From the NCBI RefSeq assembly GCF_001667115.1, contig NZ_LZIJ01000167.1:1-64000 (forward strand): a DNA stretch of 64,000 nt, read 5' to 3'. This document shows positions 25,458-33,700 of this stretch, piece after piece. The position numbers and the translations under genes were made by a program. Numbering within the stretch: position 1 is the stretch's first letter; each line of letters starts with the position of its first letter. The notes below the pieces were generated by a model. That model saw only the letters and a list, made by a program, of their open reading frames with translations, searched no databases and was not told the DNA's origin. This DNA comes from Mycobacterium sp. 852002-51163_SCH5372311 (lineage in GTDB: Bacteria; Actinomycetota; Actinomycetes; Mycobacteriales; Mycobacteriaceae).

Positions 25458-26741
25458 TCAAAGCGGTTGCTTGGTCGCGACGAGCTTGTCGACCACTTCG
25501 CCCAGGCAGTTAAAACCGGGCGCCGCGGCCATGTCGGCAGCGATGCGCTGGCTTGCTTCGCGGTAGCGCGGCTGGTTCAGCACGTCGAGGATGGCCTTGC
25601 GCAAGGCGCGGGGCGAGGGCTGGTCGGTGCGGAGCCGGCGCCCGACGCCGGACCACTTTACGCGCGCGCCGACTTCGGGCTTGTCCTCTTTGCCGCCGGT
25701 GGCGACGACCGGTACCCCGTAGCGCAACGCATACTGCACGCCGCCGTATCCGCCGTTGGTGACGACGACGGCCGTGCGTGGCAGTAGCTCGTCATACGGG
25801 AGAAACGTTGCGGCGCGGGCATTCTCCGGCAGTTCGGGCAGTGTGTCGAGGGGTCGTCCGCCGGTGCTCACCACCACTATGACGTTTTCGTCGGCCAGCG
25901 CCTCAAGCGTCGGCGCGATGGCTTGCCGATAGTCGACGTTGGCGACTGTCCCCTGGGTGACATGGACGACGGGCCGGGTGCCGTCGAGGTCGGACCACCA
26001 CTCCGGTAGCGGCGCCTGCGAACCCACGGCACAGAGCGGACCGGCGAAATGTAGGTTCGGCGGCGCATCCGAACGCGGATACTCGAACGCGGGGACGGTG
26101 AATTGAACGATTGCGTCGGCCTGAGTGCCCCAGTCGATAAATGCGCACGGAAGATGTGTCTGGTGCACCTGGTAGTACTGGCTGTCGACGATGTTGTTGG
26201 CCTGACGGAATATTCGGCGGGTTAGCGCGGAAAGTACGGCGTTTCGTTGCCTGTTGCCCCAACGGGCGGGCAGGAGCCCCAGGCCGAACGGCGCGGTGTC
26301 CGCGCTGCTGATCGTAAGCGGTATAACGCCACACATCACGACCAGCGGGCGCACTGCGCGCGGATGTCCGAGCAGGATCGTCGCCCCGATGAAAATCCCT
26401 TCGGCCAAGACGATGTCGGCAGGATGCGCGCCATGGAGTGCCATGAGGGTCTCGTATTGGGTTCGTGCCGGACGAGCGAAGAAGTGCTCGACGTCGAACG
26501 CGGCTGCTTTCATTCCCTTCAATTTCGCGCGCTCGGGAAACTGTTCGAGACAACTCTCGTCGTAGTCGATGTCGGGCGGCAGCGGGATGTGCGTGGCCCC
26601 TGTCGCGGCAACCTTGTCGGCGAAACGGGCGCCGGTGATGAACCGCACCTGATCACCGCGCTCTACAAATCCGCGAGCAATGCCAAGCATCGGCGCCACG
26701 TGGCCCTGGGCGGGGATGCTGGCGATGAGGATGGATTTCAC
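25458..26741 (-). CDS. MGT-type (GT1) glycosyltransferase
   Basis: 427 residues. The N-terminal SILIASIPAQGHVAPMLGIARGFVERG is the acceptor-domain start. The donor-site region is FLPYDELLPRTAVVVTNGGYGGVQYALRYGVPVVATGGKEDKPEVGARVKWSGVG, the GT1 (UGT/MGT) pattern, with Asn where His is common in TNGG. It should transfer a sugar from an activated donor to a lipid or secondary metabolite. GTG 26741 is preferred, with AAGGGG upstream. It is divergent from a TetR gene with an operator-like repeat at that gene's start, so TetR control is likely. The sugar and acceptor are unknown. Confidence 0.9.
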   Translation of the reverse strand: MKSILIASIPAQGHVAPMLGIARGFVERGDQVRFITGARFADKVAATGATHIPLPPDIDYDESCLEQFPERAKLKGMKAAAFDVEHFFARPARTQYETLMALHGAHPADIVLAEGIFIGATILLGHPRAVRPLVVMCGVIPLTISSADTAPFGLGLLPARWGNRQRNAVLSALTRRIFRQANNIVDSQYYQVHQTHLPCAFIDWGTQADAIVQFTVPAFEYPRSDAPPNLHFAGPLCAVGSQAPLPEWWSDLDGTRPVVHVTQGTVANVDYRQAIAPTLEALADENVIVVVSTGGRPLDTLPELPENARAATFLPYDELLPRTAVVVTNGGYGGVQYALRYGVPVVATGGKEDKPEVGARVKWSGVGRRLRTDQPSPRALRKAILDVLNQPRYREASQRIAADMAAAPGFNCLGEVVDKLVATKQPL

Positions 26742-26775
26742 GGTGCGTCCCCTTGGCTCACGCTTCACTGCGTGG

Positions 26776-26793
26776 TAGTAGTATTCATTACTA
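26776..26793. promoter_or_regulatory. Operator-like inverted repeat at the TetR start
   Basis: TAGTA-GTATTCAT-TACTA overlaps the ATG of the TetR gene and lies in the 51-base gap to the divergent glycosyltransferase. Position and symmetry suggest an autoregulatory TetR site. Confidence 0.45.
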
Positions 26794-27458
26794 TGGCACC
26801 GCAGTCAATATCCGAAAAGGCCACCCGCCGGTCGCGGGCGTATCGGTCAGAGCTGCGTCAACAGCAAGCGGAGCAGACTCGTTCGCGGGTGATCGCCGCA
26901 GCGGCCGAACTCTTCGCCGAGAACGGCTACGCCCGTACCACCCTGGCGAGGATCGCCGAGGCGGCCGGCGTTTCTCCCGAAACGGTGCAAGGGCAGGGGC
27001 CCAAAGCGGCACTGCTCATCTCGGCCGCCGAATACGCCGCACTCGGTGTCGCCGGCGAAGAGAACCTTCTCAATCTGGAGGTCGGTCGCCGCTTGATCGC
27101 CATTCAGGATTGCGACAAAGCGCTCGACTATCTGGTCGCTTTTGTGGCCGAGGTGCACGAACGGACCGCGAAACTTGGGCTTGCCTTGATCGGCGGTGCC
27201 AGCGTCGATGCAGAACTAGATCGCTATCTCAATGACTTCATTGCAGGCATCAACCAACAGGTTCGGCGAGTGCTCAGGGTCTGGCGCGGCCGGGGATGGC
27301 TACGGGAAAACGTCTCCTTCGACGAACTCGTCGAAACCAGCGCGGTGATTTGCAGCGTCGACACCTTCCTGCGTATTACCCACCGAGACGGGTGGACCGT
27401 GAGTCGCTACAAAGCTTGGGTTCGGCGCATGTTGGCTGAAACGGTCTTGCGGTCCTAG
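26793..27458 (+). CDS. TetR-family regulator next to glycosyltransferase
   Basis: 221 residues. The N-terminal helix-turn-helix is typical: VIAAAAELFAENGYARTTLARIAEAAGVSPETV. The ligand-binding part is all-helical and not assignable. ATG 26793 is the natural start; the longer frame from 26247 overlaps the divergent glycosyltransferase and is rejected. It probably represses itself and the glycosyltransferase through the repeat at its start. Its last ~80 bases are repeated at 29032-29112, showing that the downstream region was rearranged. Confidence 0.9.
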   Translation: MAPQSISEKATRRSRAYRSELRQQQAEQTRSRVIAAAAELFAENGYARTTLARIAEAAGVSPETVQGQGPKAALLISAAEYAALGVAGEENLLNLEVGRRLIAIQDCDKALDYLVAFVAEVHERTAKLGLALIGGASVDAELDRYLNDFIAGINQQVRRVLRVWRGRGWLRENVSFDELVETSAVICSVDTFLRITHRDGWTVSRYKAWVRRMLAETVLRS

Positions 27459-27533
27459 CTGGTCGGAACCAACTGGAAGACCGGGGTGACTCGGTCGGTA
27501 CTCGCCGGAGCCCGGAGCGCTCGACGACAGTCA
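27378..27533. repeat. Direct repeat, left copy (TetR 3' end plus nitroreductase 3' end)
   Basis: The first ~80 bases match 29032-29112 with only three mismatches by eye. The rest matches the nitroreductase 3' end at 29113-29204 with substitutions and gaps. Together the copies bracket a TetR-hemerythrin cassette. Confidence 0.85.
27455..27533 (-). pseudogene. 3' remnant of a Ddn-like nitroreductase gene
   Basis: The minus strand ends in TDRVTPVFQLVP then stop, matching the C-terminus TDRVIPVFELVPA of the intact nitroreductase at 29117-29548. Only about 25 codons remain. They abut the TetR stop exactly as the intact gene abuts the second TetR tail. Confidence 0.7.
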
Positions 27534-27540
27534 TCGTCAA

Positions 27541-28191
27541 CTACGCGTCGTCGAGGATTGCGCGAGCTACGACATCGATGAGTGCGGCTCGCGCCCGCCT
27601 GTCGCTCCACCGTCGGTCGACGGTGAGCGAGCGGTACGGCCCGGTGCTGTGGCCAAGTGCCCACCACAGATCCACGGCGTCGTCGATCGAGACTCGCAGC
27701 CGTCCGGCTTCTGCGAGCAGTTGGACCAGCCCCCGAAGGTCGCTGCGCCGGCGGCGTTCGAGTTCCTCCTGAAGTTCGGCGATCTCGGGATCGGATGCGG
27801 CCACTGAGCGCACGATTTCGTCGATCGGAGCAACGCGGCGGAGAACGCCACGGGTCGCGTCGGTGATCAGCTCGAGTCGGCGCCGCTGGCTGGGCTCGGC
27901 CCTCACCCGATCAAGCCATGCTCCAGTTCGCCAGGCGTCGGTGCTGGGTGCGCCTGCAGATGCTTGCTCGACCACCGCCCGTAATACGTCTCGCTTGGTG
28001 CCGAAAACGGCATACACCGTCTCCGGCGACACATCGGCGCGCGCGGCGATCTGCGCCACCGTGGTCGCCGCATAGCCATTGTCGATGAATGCTGCCGTCG
28101 CGGCGTCGACAATCGCCGCGCGCGTTGCCTCACGCTGCCGGGTGCGCGCCGACGAGCGGTATCGGCGACGAGGATTGACTTCTTCGGTCAT
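27541..28191 (-). CDS. TetR-family regulator divergent from hemerythrin gene
   Basis: 216 residues. The N-terminus is Arg-rich (NPRRRYRSSARTRQREATRAAIVDAATAAFIDNGYAATTVAQIAARADVSPETVYAVFGTKRDVLRAVV), a complete TetR helix-turn-helix. The ligand domain is helical and not assignable. A perfect 15-bp inverted repeat starts six bases upstream of the ATG and lies in the gap shared with the divergent hemerythrin gene, so it likely controls both. The gene and its neighbour sit inside the direct-repeat-bounded cassette. Confidence 0.9.
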   Translation of the reverse strand: MTEEVNPRRRYRSSARTRQREATRAAIVDAATAAFIDNGYAATTVAQIAARADVSPETVYAVFGTKRDVLRAVVEQASAGAPSTDAWRTGAWLDRVRAEPSQRRRLELITDATRGVLRRVAPIDEIVRSVAASDPEIAELQEELERRRRSDLRGLVQLLAEAGRLRVSIDDAVDLWWALGHSTGPYRSLTVDRRWSDRRARAALIDVVARAILDDA

Positions 28192-28196
28192 TTCGG

Positions 28197-28211
28197 TACA
28201 GTGCTACTGTA
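28197..28211. promoter_or_regulatory. Perfect TetR-type operator
   Basis: TACAGT-GCT-ACTGTA is a perfect inverted repeat, six bases upstream of the TetR start and about 146 bases upstream of the hemerythrin gene. ACTGTATTAAT also overlaps a plausible promoter -10 region. Confidence 0.65.
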
Positions 28212-28357
28212 TTAATTCAATTGCTTCTGGAATCACACAAGTGCATCATCATCGCATTTCACCACGTAGCGATCGCGACGAGCAACCTCGACGCGGTACA
28301 TAGGTTTCGCGCAGAAGCAACGGGTTCCGGCGGGGGTGCGCCGTGAAAGGAGCCAAA

Positions 28358-29014
28358 ATGCCAACGGACGCGTTTGATATGGCAATCGCTCATCGGGCGT
28401 TTCGAAATGGGCTACATGATGCCCCGCTGCTGGTCCGGAGCGTAGTGGCCGGCGATACAGCGCGATCCGCCGTCGTCGGCGCTCACCTCGAATTCATCGT
28501 GGCCGCGCTACACCACCACCATGCCGCTGAAGACGATCTGATCTGGCCGAAACTGCATGCGAGAGCCCCCGCCTCTGCCGAGGACATCACCCGAATGGAA
28601 CAAGCCCATCACGGCATAGCCGAGGCTGACGCCAGAGTGATGTCAGTCTTAGCTTCGTGGGTCACGTCGGCCGACCCCTGGCTCGCTCAGCAACTTGTCG
28701 AAGCGCTGGAGGACCTATCTACTCGAGTCAATCAGCATCTTGCCGACGAAGAGCAGAACATCGTTCCCCTCATCAACCAACACATCACTCCCGAGGAATG
28801 GCAGAAATGCGTCGCCCGCGGGGCTGAATTCATATCGCGGAAAAATCTCCGGCTCGGACTTGTGTTGAGCGGCCTGGTCCTCGACGCTTCGTCGCCTGAC
28901 GAGGCACGGCGGCTCCTTTCCATCGTGCCTCTGCCCCAACGCATTTTGATCCAGTTATTCGCGAGACGCACCTTCGCCAGGTACCAAGCCAACCTCCACC
29001 CCATTGCTGTCTAG
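28358..29014 (+). CDS. Hemerythrin-domain protein
   Basis: 218 residues from ATG 28358, preceded by AAAGGAG at 28346-28352; the GTG at 28343 overlaps that site and is unlikely. The di-iron four-helix-bundle ligands are suggested by IAHRAFR, HHHHAAEDDLIWPKL, MEQAHHGIAEA and HLADEEQNIVPLI. A C-terminal extension (VPLPQRILIQLFARRTFARYQANLHP) is amphipathic. Mycobacterial relatives are linked to peroxide, NO or oxygen responses, which is family knowledge. A divergent TetR with a palindromic operator probably controls it. Confidence 0.9.
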   Translation: MPTDAFDMAIAHRAFRNGLHDAPLLVRSVVAGDTARSAVVGAHLEFIVAALHHHHAAEDDLIWPKLHARAPASAEDITRMEQAHHGIAEADARVMSVLASWVTSADPWLAQQLVEALEDLSTRVNQHLADEEQNIVPLINQHITPEEWQKCVARGAEFISRKNLRLGLVLSGLVLDASSPDEARRLLSIVPLPQRILIQLFARRTFARYQANLHPIAV

Positions 29015-29031
29015 CCCTGCGGCAGCAAGTG

Positions 29032-29112
29032 ACCCACCGAGACGGATGGACCGTGAATCGCTACAAAGCTTGGGTTCGGCGCATGTTGGCTGAAACGGTC
29101 TTGCGGTCTTAG
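29032..29112 (+). pseudogene. 3' remnant of the upstream TetR gene
   Basis: About 27 codons match the C-terminus of the TetR at 26793-27458 (HRDGWTV.RYKAWVRRMLAETVLRS then stop), with three base differences. There is no upstream coding part. This is the left part of the right-hand direct repeat. Confidence 0.8.
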
Positions 29113-29204
29113 CCGATCAGGCGGGAACCAACTCGAAGACCGGAATGACTCGGTCGGTTCGCTGCTCGTACTCGCCGAATCCTGGAGCGCGCTCGACGAC
29201 GGTC
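29032..29204. repeat. Direct repeat, right copy
   Basis: Matches 27378-27533. It contains the TetR tail remnant and continues into the 3' part of the intact nitroreductase gene. Recombination between the two copies would delete the TetR-hemerythrin cassette and restore a simple TetR-nitroreductase convergent pair. Confidence 0.8.
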
Positions 29205-29548
29205 GGATAGATGGAATCGCGTTCGTCACGCGGCAATTCGCGAGCGGTCGCCGGCTTCGGGGCTTCCGAACCGATCTCGATGCTTACCTCGGGGTTGGCG
29301 CGAATGTTGTGGACCCAGGCTGGGTTGTTATCCCGTCCCGCCGCCGAGCCGACGATGTAGATCTTGCCGTCGATATCGAAGTGGGCCACGGGATTGACTC
29401 GCGGGGCGCCACTTTTCGCGCCCGTCGACGTCAACAGCAGCAGCGGGAAACCCTCGAACTGTCCGCCCACTTTGCCGCCATTGCGGCGAAACTCCTCGAT
29501 GTTGCGCTCGTTGAAATCGCGCTCCCCGCTCATTGCGTCGTCACCCAT
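29117..29548 (-). CDS. Deazaflavin (F420)-dependent nitroreductase family protein (Ddn-like)
   Basis: 143 residues. NERNIEEFRRNGGKVGGQFEGFPLLLLTSTGAKSGAPRVNPVAHFDIDGKIYIVGSAAGRDNNPAWVHNIRANPEV is the split-barrel F420-binding pattern of the DDN family, including the TGAKSG phosphate-binding turn and the NPAW.HN block. These enzymes use F420H2 to reduce quinones or nitro compounds at the membrane face. The start could be ATG 29548 or 29533. Its 3' end is duplicated at 27455-27533. Confidence 0.9.
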   Translation of the reverse strand: MGDDAMSGERDFNERNIEEFRRNGGKVGGQFEGFPLLLLTSTGAKSGAPRVNPVAHFDIDGKIYIVGSAAGRDNNPAWVHNIRANPEVSIEIGSEAPKPATARELPRDERDSIYPTVVERAPGFGEYEQRTDRVIPVFELVPA

Positions 29549-29664
29549 TTCCCCAGGTTAGTGCTTGCCTCACTCCTCGAACGTGGGTGGTATGGACGAA
29601 AACGATGGGCAACGCGTACCTATGCCCCACGTTCGACGCGACCATAATGCCGAACGTGAGTCTC

Positions 29665-30300
29665 CTAAGTCTTGATGCCGACGGTTATCAGGTCGGAGAT
29701 GAGCCGGGTCCACAGCGGCCGCGGGATACGGTGCTGGTCGCTGACGGTAAATCCCGCGTTTTCGAACAGTGTCCGCATCTCGGCGGGTGAGGCATTGTGC
29801 TGCGGTTTCCACCGATGGTCCGACGGGGCCTGGAGCACCTGTTGTCGTGCGCTCAGAGCCGCGACGGCCACCAGTCCTCCGGACGCCAGCACACGGTGGA
29901 ACTCTTGCAACGCGGCTGGCTGGTCGAAGAAGTGAAACGCAGAGGTGGTCACGACGGCGTCGAGCGCGCCGTCATCGAAGGGCAGCTGCTCGGCCGGGGC
30001 GCGCAACCACTTCACCCGGTCGGATCTGCCGCGGGCCTGCTCGAGCATGCCGTCGGACATGTCGATGCCGTAGATCTCGTCGGGCTGTAGTTCACGCTCG
30101 ATCCGATCGCTGAGAATACCTGTGCCACAGGCGATATCAGCTATTCTTCGCGATCCGTGGCCGCGCAACCGGGCGATCACCTCGTCGTGCGGCGGACGGT
30201 AAACCCACTGCTGCAGAAACGGCAGATCGTAAGCCGGGGCCAGGAATGTCCACATCCGCGTGACCGCGTCGTTTAGCCCCCGGCGTCGCGGTTCAGTCAT
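29665..30300 (-). CDS. Class I SAM-dependent methyltransferase
   Basis: 211 residues from ATG 30300; the frame to 30468 only reads through Gly/Pro-repeat DNA and is rejected. Motif I is IADIACGTGIL, followed by EIYGIDMSDGMLEQA, then LPFDDGALDAVVTTSAFHFF and EFHRVLASGGLVAVAAL, a UbiE/Methyltransf_11 layout. The N-terminal VTRMWTFLAPAYD resembles quinone or lipid methyltransferases. The substrate is unknown. It lies 37 bases downstream of the Gly-Pro-rich secreted protein gene on the same strand, so the two may be co-transcribed. Confidence 0.88.
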   Translation of the reverse strand: MTEPRRRGLNDAVTRMWTFLAPAYDLPFLQQWVYRPPHDEVIARLRGHGSRRIADIACGTGILSDRIERELQPDEIYGIDMSDGMLEQARGRSDRVKWLRAPAEQLPFDDGALDAVVTTSAFHFFDQPAALQEFHRVLASGGLVAVAALSARQQVLQAPSDHRWKPQHNASPAEMRTLFENAGFTVSDQHRIPRPLWTRLISDLITVGIKT

Positions 30301-30337
30301 TTGCGCAACACTACCGCGACGGTTTTGACAGCCGTTG

Positions 30338-30634
30338 CTAGTGGCGTCCCGGTCCCCCGGGTCCGCCCGGTCCCCCGGGACCACCTGGTCCGCCCGGGCC
30401 GCCGGGTCCGCCGGGGCCACCTGGCCCGCCGGGGCCGTTTGCGGCGGGAAGCACGAATACACACTCATTGAGCTCGACGCTCCAGGCCCAGCCGGGAGCG
30501 CAATCGTCGTCGGCCCGGCTCACTGCCGGAGCGGGAAGTGGGGCCATCGGCAAGGCTGCCATGACAAGCGCGACCGTACCGATAGCGCAACGCCGCCGAA
30601 AATGCCCCATTGCAGACCTCATTTTCTTTAGCAT
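30338..30634 (-). CDS. Small secreted protein with Gly-Pro-Gly (collagen-like) tail
   Basis: 98 residues from ATG 30634; ATGs at 30622 and 30610 are alternatives. A basic start and hydrophobic stretch (CAIGTVALVMAALPMAPLPAPAVSRA) form a signal peptide. The mature part is a short two-cysteine segment, DDDCAPGWAWSVELNECVF. A tail of about nine PGG repeats follows, ending GPGRH. The repeat is encoded by 9-base units and could vary in number. It is divergent from the giant gene with about 70 bases between starts. Function unknown. Confidence 0.7.
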   Translation of the reverse strand: MLKKMRSAMGHFRRRCAIGTVALVMAALPMAPLPAPAVSRADDDCAPGWAWSVELNECVFVLPAANGPGGPGGPGGPGGPGGPGGPGGPGGPGGPGRH

Positions 30635-30705
30635 CAGTGCCCCGAGCGGAGTTGCTGGCGGGCCTTTACTCGACCTTGACCATCTATTGAATTGTGCTAC
30701 CGACG

Positions 30706-33700
30706 ATGGCTGATGTGAGTACGCTTTCATCGGTGGAACTGGGGGTTTTGGGACCTCTCCAGGTCCGGCAGGACGGCGGGCCCGTCACTATCCCGGGCGC
30801 CAAGCCGCGCGCCATCCTCACGATGCTGGGCTTGCACAGTGGGTCGGTGGTTTCGGCTGACACGCTGATCGAGCTGCTGTGGGGCGACGATCCGCCACGC
30901 ACCGCTGCCAAGGCCCTGCAGACCCACATCTCCTCGCTGCGCCGGACTCTTGGCGACGGCTTCGTCTTGACCCAGGGCGCGGGCTGGATCGTGGCCGCGG
31001 CCGCAGTCGACGCCACGCGATACAAGTTGGCGGCCAGAACGGGGCGTGAGGCCGCGGCGGGCGGTGACATCAGCCAGGCGGTGGCCCGCTTCGACGAGGC
31101 GCTCGCCCTATGGCGAGGAGTTCCCGAACTGCCCGACTGCCGACGGGGTTTGTCCGAAAAGACCCGCTGGATCGAAGGACACGCCGCGCTGGTGGAGGAT
31201 CGTGCAGACGCGTTGCTCGCGACGGGTCGCGCCGCGGAAGTCATCGGCGACCTCGAGGCGGCGGTGGCTGAGGCGCCGCTGCGCGAAAGGCGTTGGGGCC
31301 AGTTGATGCTCGCGCTCTACCGTGCGGGCCGGCAGGGTGAAGCACTCGGCGCTTACCAGCGTGCGCGGGCGTTACTGGCCGACGAGTTGGGCGTCGACCC
31401 CGGGCCGGAGCTGCGTCGGCTGGAGGCCGCGATCGTCGCGCAGGATACGTCGCTGGATATCCCTGTGGCGCAGCATCTTTCGTCGGTAACGCGGGCGGTG
31501 ACCTTTTTGCTCACCGACATCGAGGGATCGACCGCCGCCTGGGAAGCAGACGCCGATGCCATGGCAGCAGCCCTGGCACGCCACGACGAACTCATCGAAC
31601 AGGTCGTCACGGCGCGCGCTGGACGGCTGATCAAAACACGCGGCGAGGGCGATGCGACGTTTTCGGTCTTCGAACGGCCGTCCGCGGCTGCGGCCGCTGC
31701 CATCGAGATCCAAGACGCGATCGGTCACGAGCCGTGGGCATTGCGCGAGCCGCTGCGGATCCGCGTCGCACTTCATACAGGCGAGGTGGAACTGCGCGAC
31801 GGCGACTACTTCGGGCGGGCAGTCAACCGGGCCGCGCGCCTGCGGTCGTTGGCCGAAGGTGGACAGATCTTGTGCTCCGGAGCGACCGCGGAGCTCGTCA
31901 TCGATTCACTGCCAGACGACGTCGACCTCACTGACTTGGGAATGCGTCAGCTGAAAAACCTCGCGCGACCGGAGCACGTATTCGAGCTGCGTTTGCAGAC
32001 CGCCGACGACAGCCCGCAAGCGCCGACCAGCGATCCGCCGATGCAACGGCCGGTATTCCCGCCGGTACTGAGCGGCCCCGGGCCTTTCGTTGGGCGTGGC
32101 GACGAACTCGAACGACTCCTGTCGGCGTGGCAGGCCGCGCTCGCCGGTGGTGTGCGCACGGTGCTGATCGCCGGCGAACCCGGTGTCGGCAAGACGCGCC
32201 TGGCCGGCGAATGGTCTCAGCGGGCGTATGAGCAAGGGGCGGTCGTGCTGTACGGCCGTTGTGACGAGGACCTCGGCGCGCCCTATCAGCCATTCGCGGA
32301 AGCCCTGCGTTCACTGGTGCCGTGCATGGGCGCAAGCCGGCTGCGGGGGTTGCGCGGTGTTGAGGCGCTGCTTCCGCTGGTTCCCGGGTTGCCCGATGTG
32401 GTGCCCGATCTGGCGACGCCTGCTCGCGCGGATCCCGACACCGAGCGCTATGCGCTTTTCGATGCCGTCGTTGCGCTGTTGGACATTGCCTCCACGGGCG
32501 CGCCGATCGTGCTGATACTCGACGACCTGCACTGGGCAGCCAAGCCGACGCTGCTGCTGTTGCGGCACCTGCTGCGGTTCGGCGATCGCGCCCGCGTGCA
32601 GATCGTCGGCACTTACCGCAGCACCGACCTGGACCGCTCCCACCCGCTGGCGGCGATGCTCGCCGATTTGCACCGTGACGGCACCGCATACCGCCTCAAC
32701 CTGAGTGGCCTCGACCAGGACGACGTGACCACCTATGTGGCTGAGGCCGGGTACGACGACGAGGAACTCGCCCACGCGCTGGCGTCGGTCACGGGTGGTA
32801 ACCCCTTCTTCCTCATCGAGGCGTTGCGGCATGTCGATGAAAGTGGCGGCGTCTGGGATCAGAGCACGCTGCCGCAGGGGGTCCGCGAGGCGGTGAGCCG
32901 CCGGCTCTCTCGGCTTCCGGCCGAGACCAACAAAGCCCTTGCGGCCGCCGCGGTCGTCGGCAGCCGTTTTGCCGTGGATTTGGTGGAGCATGTGGTCGGC
33001 AACGATCTCATCGACGCGTTCGACGAAGCGTGCCAAGCCGGCATCGTCATCGAAGAAGCCGGCGGTCATTATCGTTTCAACCACGCCATCGTGCGGCAGT
33101 CCCTGCTGGCCGAATTGGCGTCGGTGCGGCGCATGCGCCTGCACCAGCGCATCGCCGCGACACTGGAGACCCAGCCAGGTGCCGACGACGAGCTGCTGGC
33201 CGAGTTGGCTCACCACTACTTCGAATGTGCCTGGGCGGGAAACGCTGCCAAGGCCGTCTTCTACTGCCGGCGTGCCGCGGACCAGGCCATGGCGCGACTG
33301 GCCTACGAAGGCGCCGCAGACCTGTACGACCACGCCCTGCACGCGTTGGAGGAGCTTGACGAGGAGCTGCCCGATCGCGACGACCAAGTCGCCGAACTGC
33401 TGATCGCACGCTGCGAGGCACTGCTGGCCGCGGGCGACGTGAGTTCGGCAGCGGGTGCGGTCTCCCAATTGCAAGAGGCGACAGTCGATTCGGCCCGGCT
33501 AGCGGCATGGGCGACATGCTTCGACGGTCAGCTGTCAGTACTGATCCATCCCGAACGGTTGGACGAGGTCGAGACTGCACTGGGTACAGCTGCCGAAAAG
33601 CTTGCCGCACTTGACGATGCCGCAGGCGAAGCCAATGCCCATACCGTGCGAGCAACGTGCCTGGGCCGGCTTGGGCGAATCGCCGAGTGTGAAGTCGCGC

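Noticed and set aside
32311..33474. 387-codon minus-strand frame inside the giant gene
   Set aside because: Lies opposite the ATPase/TPR-like region, which is clearly coding on the plus strand.
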